Shown piece after piece: positions 1-8,700 of a DNA stretch of 11,324 bases. The stretch comes from an uncultured Lachnospiraceae bacterium. GTDB lineage: Bacteria > Bacillota_A > Clostridia > Lachnospirales > Lachnospiraceae. The notes beneath the pieces were generated by a model. The model was not told the DNA's origin. It was given only the letters and a program-made list of their open reading frames with translations, and did no database searches. The stretch's first letter is position 1; each line of letters starts with the position of its first letter. The stretch covers positions 1 through 11,324 of the forward strand of contig CAJKKX010000027.1 in NCBI GenBank assembly GCA_905200565.1, in the 5' to 3' direction. Position numbers and translations under genes: made by a program.

Positions 1-536
1 CCAATGGTATAGATAATGCCGCCCGCCAGAAGCCATCCGAAGGCGGCGGGGGAGAGTGCGTTTACAATCTGGGTAAATGCCAGGACGCACACCCAGCCCA
101 TACCGATATAGAGTACGGAGGAAAACCATTTCGGGCAGGTAATCCAGAAAGCTTTGACAATGATGCCGGCAAGGGCGATGGCCCATACGAGCGCGCACAG
201 AAAATATCCCGTCCGGTTATTCAGGACGACCAGGCAGACGGGGGTGTATGTGCCTGCGATCAGGATGAAAATCATCATATGGTCGAGCTTGCGCAGAATC
301 CGGTTGGCGCGCTCTGTAAGGTCGAGGGAATGGTAAATCGTGCTGGCGGTATAGAGAAGCACCATACTGAGGATAAAGACTGCAAGAGAGACCAGATGAA
401 TCCGGTCCGGCTTTCCGGCAGCCTTGATCAAAAGCGGCGTTGCCGAAAAAAGCGCCATCATCATGCCGATGAAGTGCGTGATTGCACTGCCGGGGTCTTT
501 GAGTTTTTTTGAAACCGTGTTTTTCATTTTTGCCAT
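1..536 (-). CDS. Hemolysin III / TrhA (PAQR-like) family membrane protein, C-terminus outside window
   Basis: This is a multi-pass integral membrane protein of the hemolysin III family (TrhA/YqfA, related to PAQR receptors). The 178 residues in the window start MAKMKNTVSKKL and end GGIIYTI. Conserved family positions are visible: the first helix with H21 (ITHFIG), the S-x3-H signature in STIYHS (His at 69), and the LDHMMIF segment (Asp85-His86) followed by AGTYTP. The late histidine motif of the family should lie beyond the window edge; members are usually a little over 200 residues, so roughly 35-40 are missing. The start at 536 is chosen because an AAAGGAG ribosome site lies 9 bases upstream; a second in-frame ATG at 527 is less well placed. 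Despite the name, haemolysis is not the established role in most bacteria; membrane homeostasis has been proposed. It is transcribed divergently from the XpaC-like gene. Confidence 0.9.
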   Translation of the reverse strand, partial: MAKMKNTVSKKLKDPGSAITHFIGMMMALFSATPLLIKAAGKPDRIHLVSLAVFILSMVLLYTASTIYHSLDLTERANRILRKLDHMMIFILIAGTYTPVCLVVLNNRTGYFLCALVWAIALAGIIVKAFWITCPKWFSSVLYIGMGWVCVLAFTQIVNALSPAAFGWLLAGGIIYTI

Positions 537-603
537 AACATACAGCTCCTTTCTGAAAACAGAGAATATATTTCATGAAAAGTAGAAATTAAAAATATTT
601 TAT

Positions 604-640
604 ATAGTTTTTGAAACTATGTATATAGGTATAGTATACC
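604..640. promoter_or_regulatory. Two adjacent palindromes, candidate operator
   Basis: ATAGTTT-TTG-AAACTAT (604-620) is a perfect 7-base inverted repeat, and GGTATA-G-TATACC (628-640) is a perfect 6-base inverted repeat. Their centres, 612 and 634, are 22 bases apart, about two helical turns. The second covers the predicted -10 of the hemolysin III promoter. Dimeric regulators such as MarR- or TetR-type proteins often use sites like these, but I cannot name the regulator. Confidence 0.4.
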
Positions 641-659
641 ACGAAAATGAGAAAATCAA
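633..659 (-). promoter_or_regulatory. Probable extended -10 promoter for the hemolysin III gene
   Basis: On the minus strand, TATACT (633-638) is directly preceded by TGG, giving an extended -10 element. A TTGATT sequence at 654-659 could be the -35, but the spacer is only 15 bases, so the extended -10 probably carries the activity. The -10 sits inside a palindrome (628-640), so a bound regulator there would block transcription. Inferred from sequence match only. Confidence 0.4.
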
Positions 660-682
660 GTGATTTTTAAGAAAAAAGTTCG

Positions 683-711
683 TTGTAGTTTCATCATAAG
701 AGAGTTATAAT
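683..711 (+). promoter_or_regulatory. Sigma-A-type promoter for the xpaC-telA operon
   Basis: TTGTAG (683-688) and a perfect TATAAT (706-711) are separated by 17 bases. Transcription would start near 718 and leave a leader of about 63 bases before the ATG at 781. No terminator-like hairpin is visible in that leader. Confidence 0.65.
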
Positions 712-780
712 AAAATATCAGGGTCAAAAGTCATAATAAAAATATATGAAATACAGGGATAAGAGGTGAGAAAACAGGCA

Positions 781-1998
781 ATGACAAATCACGACTGGTC
801 AAATCTTGGGAAGGATATCAGAAATCTGGTGCAGTCAGCCGTAGACACGAAGGATTTTCGAAAATTAAACGATACCATCAACCAGACAATCAATCGAACC
901 GTGAACTCTGCAATAGAGGGAGTCAGTCAGGGACTCACACAGGCGGGGGAAAGACTGAGTGCGGCAGACAGAAAGAGAAAAGATTTTACAGGAGGGAAGA
1001 AAGAGACGGTTCCCGCCACGCCTTACCGACGCTCTGGATTGTTTAGAAGCACGACGGGACTGACAGTGGGTGGTCTGGCGTTGTCCGCCAGCGGCTATAC
1101 GCTGGCCGGAGGACTGGGAATCAGTATGCTTATCCTTTTGATGGTGGGAGTACTTGGAGACTTTTTAGTACCGCTGAAAGTGGCAGCCGCATTTCTTCCG
1201 TTTACGGTTGCCGGAGGTGTGATGGGTTCCATCGGGACGAAGCTTCTAAGACGGGCGAAAAGATTCCAGGCTTACATAGGAAATTTCAGAAGCAGGCCGT
1301 ATTGTTCCATCCGCGAGCTGGCGGGGTCCGTGGGAAAAACGGAGGATTATGTGCGAAGGGATGTCAAGGATATGATCGGCAGACGGATGTTTCTGGAAGG
1401 TCATCTGGATAAGAAGGAAACCTGCCTGATGGTGAGCAATGAGGCGTATGATCTGTATCTGGCGGCGCAGGCGCAGCTTGAGGAGCGGCAGAGAATGGAA
1501 ATCGAGAGCAGAAAAGAGGAGCAGCTTCTGCCGGAGGAGGCCAGAAAGGTCATAGAAGAAGGAGAAGCATACATCCAGAAGATCAGAACGTGCAGGGATG
1601 CGATTTCCGGTGAGAAAATTTCGAAGAAGGTTCTTTGTATCGAGCAGATCGTGCAGAAGATTTTCCAGAAAGTGGAAGAAGAGCCGCAGCTTGTGGAGGA
1701 ACTGCATAAATTTATGGGGTATTATCTGCCTACGACGGTGAAGCTTCTGGAAGCCTACAGCGATCTGGCGGCCCAGCCGGTACAAAGCGGCAATATTCTT
1801 TCCGCCAGACAGGAGATCGAGGGAACGCTGGATACGATCAACCAGGCGTTTGAAAACCTGCTGGACAGCTTTTATCAGGACAAGGCGTGGGATATTTCTT
1901 CTGATATTTCTGTTTTACAGACCATGCTTGCCCAGGAAGGTCTGACAGGAACGGATTTTTCCGCCAATCGAAACAAAGAAGCAGAAAACAGAAGATAG
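781..1998 (+). CDS. XpaC-like membrane protein (5-bromo-4-chloroindolyl phosphate hydrolysis family)
   Basis: A 405-residue protein that I assign to the XpaC family, named for an X-phosphate hydrolysis phenotype in Bacillus; the true biochemical role is not established. The N-terminus (MTNHDWSNLGKDIRNLVQ) is amphipathic and typical of Clostridia homologues. Residues ~93-127 and ~131-155 are hydrophobic and likely form a membrane hairpin. Residues ~174-222 (SIRELAGSVGKTEDYVRRDV, then a short hairpin) resemble a winged-helix fold, and ~225-370 are charged and helical. ATG 781 is preferred over an in-frame GTG at 766 because AGAGGTGAG (762-770) lies about 10 bases before it. The stop is 24 bases from the telA start, and the xpaC-telA order matches the known Bacillus subtilis pair, supporting a shared role at the membrane, perhaps in envelope or toxic-anion stress. 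Confidence 0.8.
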   Translation: MTNHDWSNLGKDIRNLVQSAVDTKDFRKLNDTINQTINRTVNSAIEGVSQGLTQAGERLSAADRKRKDFTGGKKETVPATPYRRSGLFRSTTGLTVGGLALSASGYTLAGGLGISMLILLMVGVLGDFLVPLKVAAAFLPFTVAGGVMGSIGTKLLRRAKRFQAYIGNFRSRPYCSIRELAGSVGKTEDYVRRDVKDMIGRRMFLEGHLDKKETCLMVSNEAYDLYLAAQAQLEERQRMEIESRKEEQLLPEEARKVIEEGEAYIQKIRTCRDAISGEKISKKVLCIEQIVQKIFQKVEEEPQLVEELHKFMGYYLPTTVKLLEAYSDLAAQPVQSGNILSARQEIEGTLDTINQAFENLLDSFYQDKAWDISSDISVLQTMLAQEGLTGTDFSANRNKEAENRR

Positions 1999-2022
1999 AG
2001 ATGATAGGTAAAAAGGAAAAAT

Positions 2023-3189
2023 ATGAAAGAAGAATTTAAAGATTTTCAGGAAACTCCCACATTGACATTCGATCCCTTTGGGACAGAAAAGGAGGATTCC
2101 CCCGTGACGGTGGCGGAGCAGCGAAAGGAGCCGGCGGAGACTCCGGTTTTTGAAGAGTCCATTCTGTCGGAGGAGGAAAAAAAGATGGTGGAGGATTTTT
2201 CAAAACAGATCGACCTTCACAATTCCGGCATGATGCTCCAGTATGGAGCCGGGGCGCAGAAAAAGATGGCGGATTTCTCGGAAGCGGCGCTGGAGAACGT
2301 GCGCACGAAGGATCTGGGAGAAGTGGGAGACATCCTTACGAGCGTTGTGACAGAATTAAAGAGCTTTGACGCCACGGAAGAAGAGAAGGGCGTATTTGGC
2401 TTTTTCAAAAGGAGTACGAACAGGCTGTCTGCCATGAAGGAGAAGTATGCGAAAGCGGAGACGAGCGTGTCCAGAATCTGCCGTGTGCTGGAAGGGCATC
2501 AGGTTCAGCTTATGAAAGACGCAGCGATGCTGGATAAGATGTATGAACTGAATAAGACGTATTTCAAAGAACTGTCCATGTACATTCTGGCAGGAAAGAA
2601 GAAACTGGCGCAGGTCAGAACGGAGGAGCTTCCGGCGCTGGCAAAGAGGGCGTCCGCATCCGGGCTTCCTGAGGATGCGCAGGAGGTAAGAGATCTGGAT
2701 GCTCTTTGCAATCGTTTTGAGAAGAAACTCTATGATCTGGAGCTGAGCAGACAGATTTCGCTCCAGACAGCGCCGCAGCTTAGGCTGATTCAGGAAAACG
2801 ACACGACGATGGCGGAGAAGATTCAGTCCACGCTGGTAAATACGGTGCCTTTGTGGAAAAGCCAGATGGTGCTTGCACTCGGTGTGACGCATGCTTCCCA
2901 GGCGGCAAAGGCACAGCGTGAGGTCACGGATATGACAAACGAGCTGCTCCGGAAAAACGCACAGACCCTGAAAACGGCGACGATCGAGACCGCGAAGGAG
3001 TCGGAGAGGGGCATCGTGGACATGGAAACCCTGAAAGCAACCAATGAATCCCTGATTTCCACACTGGACGAGGTACTGCGCATTCAGAGAGAAGGACGTG
3101 AAAAACGGATGGCTGCCGAGACCGAGATGAAAAAGATTGAGGGGGAATTAAAAGAACGGCTGCTGCGCGCGGCTGTGCAGCCGGGATGA
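2023..3189 (+). CDS. telA: TelA family toxic anion resistance protein
   Basis: A 388-residue, almost entirely helical cytoplasmic protein. The segment from about residue 50 (EEEKKMVEDFSKQIDLHNSG, then MLQYGAGAQKKMADFSE and TKDLGEVGDIL) matches the N-terminal pattern of the TelA/YaaN family. The GVFGFFKRSTNRLSAMKEKY stretch and the long coiled-coil-like remainder fit as well, and the length is normal for the family. The first ~45 residues are acidic, proline-containing and probably disordered. The family is named for plasmid-borne tellurite resistance; for chromosomal copies the mechanism is unknown. The start has AAGGA (2013-2017) 5 bases upstream. It is second in an operon with the XpaC-like gene and no terminator separates the two. 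No membrane segment is evident, so any membrane link would come through its partner. Confidence 0.88.
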   Translation: MKEEFKDFQETPTLTFDPFGTEKEDSPVTVAEQRKEPAETPVFEESILSEEEKKMVEDFSKQIDLHNSGMMLQYGAGAQKKMADFSEAALENVRTKDLGEVGDILTSVVTELKSFDATEEEKGVFGFFKRSTNRLSAMKEKYAKAETSVSRICRVLEGHQVQLMKDAAMLDKMYELNKTYFKELSMYILAGKKKLAQVRTEELPALAKRASASGLPEDAQEVRDLDALCNRFEKKLYDLELSRQISLQTAPQLRLIQENDTTMAEKIQSTLVNTVPLWKSQMVLALGVTHASQAAKAQREVTDMTNELLRKNAQTLKTATIETAKESERGIVDMETLKATNESLISTLDEVLRIQREGREKRMAAETEMKKIEGELKERLLRAAVQPG

Positions 3190-3203
3190 TAAAAAGGAAA
3201 GTG

Positions 3204-3233
3204 TTGACATGGATATAAAAGCTGTGTTATGAT
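3204..3233 (+). promoter_or_regulatory. Promoter for the DEAD-box helicase gene
   Basis: A perfect TTGACA (3204-3209) and TATGAT (3228-3233) are 18 bases apart, placing the transcription start near 3240. It begins only 14 bases after the telA stop, so the helicase has its own promoter and a leader of about 160 bases. Confidence 0.7.
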
Positions 3234-3291
3234 TACTGGCGTTGTACTTGTCTGATAGAAATAAGAGCAAAATGACAATTTTGAAGAATAT

Positions 3292-3329
3292 AAGCCCTGT
3301 ACAGATGGATAAAAGTGCAGGGCTTTTCT
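3292..3329 (+). terminator. Hairpin plus T-run in the helicase leader (terminator or attenuator)
   Basis: AAGCCCTGTAC (3292-3302) pairs with GTGCAGGGCTT (3315-3325) over 11 positions with one G-U pair and a 12-base loop, followed by TTTTCT. It looks like an intrinsic terminator with a short T-run. It could end telA read-through, but it also lies downstream of the helicase promoter and about 75 bases before the helicase start, so it could act as a transcription attenuator. No known riboswitch class was recognised. Confidence 0.55.
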
Positions 3330-3403
3330 ATGTTCGATACACAACGAAAGCAGGTCTGCGGTTGGAACTGCTTGTACAGAACTTTTGGAAAGGAAAAGAA
3401 AAG

Positions 3404-4987
3404 ATGGAGACAGTAAAGTTTGAAGATTTGGGATTATGCCCCCAGGTGTTAAGGGCAGTAACGGAGATGGGATTCGAGGCGGCCACTCCCATACAGGCGC
3501 GTGCGATTCCGGTGATTATGGAAGGAAAGGATGTGATCGGTCAGGCGCAGACCGGAACCGGGAAAACAGCCGCTTTCGGGATTCCGATTCTGGAAAAAAT
3601 CGACCCGAAAAATAAGAAATTGCAGGCGCTTATTCTCTGCCCGACCAGAGAGCTGGCGATCCAGGTAGCGGATGAAATCAGGCGTCTGAGCCGGTTCATG
3701 CACGGGATTAAGGTGCTCCCGATCTACGGAGGGCAGGAGATCGGAAAACAGATCCGTTCTTTAAAGGGGGGCATTCAGATCATTATCGGGACGCCGGGAC
3801 GCGTGATGGATCACATGCGCCGCCACACCCTGAAATTTGGCGAGCTGCACACCATCGTGCTGGACGAGGCGGATGAGATGCTGAATATGGGATTCCGGGA
3901 GGATATTGAAACGATTTTAAAAGACGTTCCGCAGGAGCGGCAGACGATCCTGTTTTCCGCCACGATGCCAAAGCCGATTCTGGAGATCACGAAAAACTAC
4001 CAGAAGAATGCAGAGCTTGTGAAGGTGGTGAAAAAAGAGCTGACGGTGAGAAACATCGATCAGTATTATTATGAAGTAAAGGAACGCAACAAAGAAGAAG
4101 TACTGTCAAGGCTTCTTGATATGTACGACCCGAAGCTTTCCCTGGTGTTCTGCAATACCAAGCGCCGTGTGGATGAGCTGACAAGCGCGCTCCAGGGGCG
4201 CGGGTACTTTGCGGAAGGGCTACACGGGGATATGAAACAGTCTCAGCGCGACCGTGTCATGAACGGATTCCGGAATGGAAAAACAGAAATCCTCATTGCT
4301 ACGGATGTGGCGGCCAGAGGGATTGATGTGGATGACGTGGAGGCGGTCTTTAATTATGATCTGCCGCAGGATGATGAATTTTATGTGCATCGGATCGGCC
4401 GTACCGGAAGAGCGGGCCGGGTCGGAAAGGCTTTTACCTTTATTGTGGGAAAAGAGGTTTATAAGCTGAAGGATATCCAGAGATATTGCAAGACAAAGGT
4501 TTACGCACAGCCGATTCCATCCTTAAATGACGTCAGCGCGATAAAGGCCGAAAAGATTCTGGATGGCCTTACAGAAATCATTCAGAATGAAAACCTGAGC
4601 GCAATGGTCAGTATGATCGAGCAGCGTCTGAATGAGGAGGACTATACGGCGATGGATCTGGCAGCGGCATTTTTAAAACAGGCGATGGGAACAGGCGAGA
4701 GCTTACAGAAGGATGCGTTTGACTTTGGCGATACGGGAGCAGAGGAGGGCATGGTGCGTCTCTTCATTAATATAGGAAAGAAACAGAATGTGCGGCCGGG
4801 CGATGTCCTGGGAGCCATTGCCGGGGAGTCGGGAATGCCGGGAAATCTGGTGGGATGTATTGACATGTACGATAAATATACCTTCGTGGAAGTGCCAAAG
4901 GACAGAGCGAGGGAAGTGCTTCTGGCGATGGATCATGCAAAAATCAAAGGAAAGTCGATCAATATCGAGCCTGCGAACCATAAATAG
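3404..4987 (+). CDS. DEAD-box ATP-dependent RNA helicase with C-terminal DbpA RNA-binding domain
   Basis: A 527-residue ATP-dependent RNA helicase that remodels structured RNA, likely in ribosome assembly, mRNA decay or cold adaptation. All core motifs are present: Q motif (F6 and TPIQ 28-31), motif I AQTGTGKT (48-55), Ia PTRELA (80-85), TPGR (130-133), DEAD (154-157), SAT (185-187), LVFCNTKRRVD (247-257), ATDVAARGID (299-308) and HRIGRTGRAGR (329-339). Residues ~449-523 (VRLFINIGKKQNVRPGDVLG to INIEP) are a DbpA-type RNA-binding domain, as in CsdA/DeaD, DbpA and YxiN. Whether it recognises 23S rRNA like DbpA cannot be told from sequence. The start at 3404 has AAAGGA 9 bases upstream; the frame is open further upstream to 3242, but those codons encode nothing helicase-like and overlap the leader hairpin. 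Confidence 0.95.
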   Translation: METVKFEDLGLCPQVLRAVTEMGFEAATPIQARAIPVIMEGKDVIGQAQTGTGKTAAFGIPILEKIDPKNKKLQALILCPTRELAIQVADEIRRLSRFMHGIKVLPIYGGQEIGKQIRSLKGGIQIIIGTPGRVMDHMRRHTLKFGELHTIVLDEADEMLNMGFREDIETILKDVPQERQTILFSATMPKPILEITKNYQKNAELVKVVKKELTVRNIDQYYYEVKERNKEEVLSRLLDMYDPKLSLVFCNTKRRVDELTSALQGRGYFAEGLHGDMKQSQRDRVMNGFRNGKTEILIATDVAARGIDVDDVEAVFNYDLPQDDEFYVHRIGRTGRAGRVGKAFTFIVGKEVYKLKDIQRYCKTKVYAQPIPSLNDVSAIKAEKILDGLTEIIQNENLSAMVSMIEQRLNEEDYTAMDLAAAFLKQAMGTGESLQKDAFDFGDTGAEEGMVRLFINIGKKQNVRPGDVLGAIAGESGMPGNLVGCIDMYDKYTFVEVPKDRAREVLLAMDHAKIKGKSINIEPANHK

Positions 4988-5039
4988 AGTGGACTGGTCA
5001 AAAAAGCGGCAACTGGCTATTTCGGCAATACCATATTAG

Positions 5040-5048
5040 TGTTACTAT
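5040..5048 (+). promoter_or_regulatory. Weak candidate promoter before the ECF S-component gene
   Basis: The 95-base gap after the helicase has no obvious terminator. TGT followed by TACTAT (5040-5048) is an extended -10-like element without a convincing -35; a second weak option is TGGTCA (4995-5000) with TATTTC (5018-5023). The ECF gene may simply be read through from the helicase promoter. No riboswitch was recognised in this short leader. Confidence 0.25.
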
Positions 5049-5082
5049 GTTTTCAGAAAAAAGAGGAAAAGAGGAATGCTTT

Positions 5083-5673
5083 ATGGAGAAGAAAAACAGG
5101 TTGTTGAAATGGACGCAGACGGCGCTTCTGGCGGCTCTTTGCTTTGTGGCTTTTACGTTTTTACAGATTAAGATTCCGATGCCGGGCGGAGACGCTACGT
5201 CCCTTCATATTGGAAATGCGTTCTGTGTGCTGGGAGCGCTGCTTTTAGGCGGCGGCTATGGCGGTCTGGCAGGCGCAGCAGGCATGACGATTGCGGATAT
5301 TCTCGATCCGGTGTACCTTGTGAGCGCGCCAAAGACTTTTATCCTGAAATTCGGAATCGGGCTGATTACCGGGCTGGTGGCGCACCGGATCGCGAAAATC
5401 GGTTCCAGCCATGACCCGAAATACATTTTTAAATGGAGCACGATCGCCGCTGTCTGTGGTCTGGCGTTTAATGTCGTCTTTGATCCGCTGGTCGGCTATT
5501 TCTATAAAATGTATATTCTGGGACAGCCGCAGGAGATGGCAAGTGTCCTGGCGAAATGGAGTACCGCCACGACTTTTGTCAATGCGGTGGCGTCGGTATT
5601 TTTGGTAGCGCTGCTTTATAATGTCCTTCGTCCGGCAATGGAGAAAGCGGGATTTTTGGTGAAAACAGAATAA
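5083..5673 (+). CDS. ECF transporter S component (substrate-binding membrane subunit)
   Basis: A 196-residue very hydrophobic protein with about five or six membrane segments: ~11-29, ~44-73, ~85-103, ~119-140 and ~165-183. The pattern LHIGNAFCVLGALLLGGGYG (41-60) followed by a glycine/alanine-rich helix, AD-x-LDP and SAPKTFILKFGIGLITG is characteristic of S components of energy-coupling factor importers, close to the riboflavin-transporter-like (ECF-ribofla_trS) group. These capture a vitamin or similar small molecule and work with a shared ATPase and T-subunit module, which is not encoded nearby. The substrate cannot be deduced from sequence or neighbours. The start is ATG 5083, with AGAGGA 7 bases upstream; an in-frame ATG at 5047 has no ribosome site. 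A strong terminator follows immediately. Confidence 0.85.
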   Translation: MEKKNRLLKWTQTALLAALCFVAFTFLQIKIPMPGGDATSLHIGNAFCVLGALLLGGGYGGLAGAAGMTIADILDPVYLVSAPKTFILKFGIGLITGLVAHRIAKIGSSHDPKYIFKWSTIAAVCGLAFNVVFDPLVGYFYKMYILGQPQEMASVLAKWSTATTFVNAVASVFLVALLYNVLRPAMEKAGFLVKTE

Positions 5674-5687
5674 AGAATGCAAAAGGG

Positions 5688-5725
5688 AACCCCCGCACGG
5701 CTGTGTGGGGGTTTGTATATTTTGC
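5688..5725 (+). terminator. Intrinsic terminator after the ECF S-component gene
   Basis: AACCCCCGCAC (5688-5698) pairs with GTGTGGGGGTT (5703-5713) over 11 positions with one G-U pair and a GGCT loop, followed by a T-rich tail (TTTGTATATTTT). It separates the helicase/ECF unit from the CotH operon. Confidence 0.85.
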
Positions 5726-5735
5726 CGAAAATTTA

Positions 5736-5764
5736 ATGACATGGGGCGTCTTTTATGGTAAAAT
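5736..5764 (+). promoter_or_regulatory. Promoter for the CotH operon
   Basis: ATGACA (5736-5741; one mismatch to TTGACA) lies 17 bases before TAAAAT (5759-5764), and the -10 is preceded by TGG, an extended -10. Transcription would begin near 5771, just before the ribosome site, giving a very short leader. Confidence 0.65.
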
Positions 5765-5796
5765 AGAAAAAAATAAAAAGGAGAAGGAGAAAAAGT

Positions 5797-8700
5797 ATGA
5801 AAAAATTTTTTCTTAGGATAGCGTTTGTGCTCTGTATAGCGGGGATACTGCCTTTTAACGTATCGGCGGCAGAGACGGATACGCTGATTGAAAGCTATGA
5901 CGATGTATGTATTACAGGATTTTTATCCGGCGCGCCGGAGCAGAAGCTTCACGCACAGTTTGTGTCGGGAAAAGACTATACCTATGAGTCGGCTTTGATT
6001 CTGCCGGCGAGCGCCGACACGGATACTGTGCGCATCTGGTTTTCAATGGAAAATATTGATAAGGAAAACGGAACGAAGGAACTTGTGCCGCTTTCCGGGT
6101 ATGTGACAATTGACGGAAAGCAGGTTCACAGCGGGGATGAGATCAGCCTTCCGAAGGACAATGGGACGCTGTCTGTCTCAACGGGGAATGGAAAGAGGGA
6201 GACAATCCGTGTCCGGAAATCTGCAAACCTTGCATCCATGTTTATTCAGACAGCCTCCGGAACAATGGATGCGATTCATGCGGATAAAGAATACAAGGAA
6301 AAGGGCGATATGCTCCTGATCCGTGCGGACGGAACGGTAGATTATAACAGTACCCTGAAGTCGATTAAGGGAAGAGGAAACGCTACCTGGGAGTATGATA
6401 AACGTCCATATAATATCAAGCTGGATACTTCCTCAGATCTTTTGGGGATGGGGAAGGCAAAGGGATGGTGCCTTCTGGCGAATTATCTGGATACTTCCCT
6501 GCTGAGAAACAAAATGATCTACAAACTTGCAGAGGAAACGGGAGTACCGTTTACGATGGACAGCAAGTCGGTAGATCTGTATCTGAACGGGTCGTACAAC
6601 GGAACGTATCTGTTGACGGAGAAGGTGGAGATCGACAAGAACCGGGTCAATATCACCGATATGGAGAAAGCGACGGAAGAGGTGAACGATGCGGAGCTTG
6701 ACAGCTATTCGGCGGGGGGCGTATCGGAATCCAGGGCACAGACCCGGAAATGGGTCAACATTCCGAATAATCCGGAGGATATTACGGGGGGATACCTGAT
6801 CGAGCTGGAGCTGAATGAACGTTATCCCAATGAAGCATGTGGGTTCGTGACGAAAATCGGTCAGTCTGTGACGATGAAAGCGCCGGAATTTGTTTCAGAA
6901 AAGCAGATTCGTTATATTGCGGATTTTTATCAGGACATGGAGGATGCGATTTACTCTAAGACGGGCTACAACTCCAAAGGAAAACATTTTTCAGAATATA
7001 TTGACGAGGAGTCCATTGCAAGAATGTACCTTATTCAGGAATACAGCGCGAATCTGGATTCCGGCATCACCAGTTTTTATCTCTATAAGGATTCTGACCG
7101 GACGGGAGACGGAAAGCTTCATATGGCTCCGGTATGGGATTTCGATATTGCGGTAGGAAATCATCCGGGCGGCAGACAGGCGGCTGATGGAGAGAGAGTA
7201 TCTCTGACGGACCCGGAAGCATGGTGGGCGAACCGGGCGGCGATCTATAATATCGGCGGCATGAACCCGATGGCACAGTCCGTCCAGCACGAATCGGTAA
7301 AACGTCTGATCGTGGAACAGTGGAACGAGACGTTTTATCCGGCTGTAAAGGCGATGCTTGGACAAAAAACGGATTATGTTCTGAAGGTCCTTCAGCCTTT
7401 GGCAGAGGTTGAAAATGAACTGCGTACTTCCGCAGAACTGAACTTCCTGATCTGGCCGGGATGCCTTTATCATTCCGTAACCGGGGTACAGAGTGGGGTT
7501 GACTTTGAGACAAGTGTGGATTATGTAGAAAATTTCCTGACAAGGCGCGCGGCATTTCTGGACAGGGCGTTTGCGTACGGGACAGCGTCAGGGTATAACA
7601 AGCTGACGGGCAGTGTTGCGATTACGGGAAAGATGGAAGTCGGAGAGACCGTGTCGGCGCAGGTGACAGGCAGCAGTTCAAAGGAATTTACCTATCAGTG
7701 GCTGGCGGACGGAAGTGCGATTGCAGGCGCCACCGGCAGGGAATTGCAGATTACGGCTGAAATGGCAGGAAAGAAATTAGGCGTCAGAGTAAGAAGCACG
7801 ACAGAGGCCGGAAGTATTGTCAGCGAAGCGGAGCAAACGGTACCGGGCGGGGAACCGGCAGAATTGGAAGGAAGCGTGGACATTCGGGGAAATGCGATTT
7901 TGGGTGCGCTTCTGTATGCGGATCAGAAAACAAGCGAGACGGATGACGCACTTCTTAGCTATCAGTGGCTGGCGGATGGGGCAGTCCTTGAAGGCCAGAC
8001 AGGGGCATTTCTGGTATTGGACAGCAGTTATACGGGAAAAAGGATTTCCGTGCGTGTGACGCATACAGCGCTGGCGGGAAGTGTCCAGAGCGCGGAGACA
8101 GAAGCGGTGCAGGCCGTGTCGGCGCAGACGGAGCATCTGATTATCAATCAGGTGTATGGAAACGGAGGAAAATCGTCTCCGGCATGGTCCCACAGCTTTA
8201 TCGAGCTTTATAACCCGACGGCAGCGGCTGTCAGTCTGGCAGGATACAGTATTCGTTATACATCCGGAGGAACAGAAGAGACTCTGGCGCTTACCGGGGA
8301 GATACCGGCACATACTTCTTATCTGATTCGCTGCGGTGAGGAAGTCTCAGGCAGTCTCTACAAGGTGGAGCAGGCGGATATGGACTGGAGCTGGAACCTT
8401 GATAATAAACGCTACAGCGTGACGCTTTTCCAGGGAACCGCACAGGTGGACGGCGTATCGGTAAATGAAGCGGAAGTAGAGGGAACAGCGCTGGTAAACC
8501 CTGTGGGAGACGAAATTATCTCCAAAAACAAAGCGGTTCGCAGAATTGCCTTTATTGATACCAATCATAACGCAAATGATTTTGAAGTGCTCAATTACAG
8601 TAAGATTCCGGGTGTGATTCAGGAAGCGGCGAAGCCAAAGAGCGTCAGGGACGGCGCCTGGGGGACGGAAAAATTTGCAGGTGGAAATGGTGAGATCAAA

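Noticed and set aside
217..576. 119-codon minus-strand frame MKYILCFQK... in the hemolysin III region
   Set aside because: It is a shifted reading of the real hemolysin III gene, which is in another minus frame with a proper ribosome site and conserved PAQR-like motifs.
766..780. GTG start for the XpaC-like protein
   Set aside because: The GTG overlaps the best ribosome site AGAGGTGAG; the ATG at 781 fits that site and gives the usual N-terminus.
3242..3403. 54-codon upstream extension of the helicase
   Set aside because: It lacks a ribosome site, has no helicase similarity, and overlaps the leader hairpin; the ATG at 3404 has AAAGGA at good spacing.
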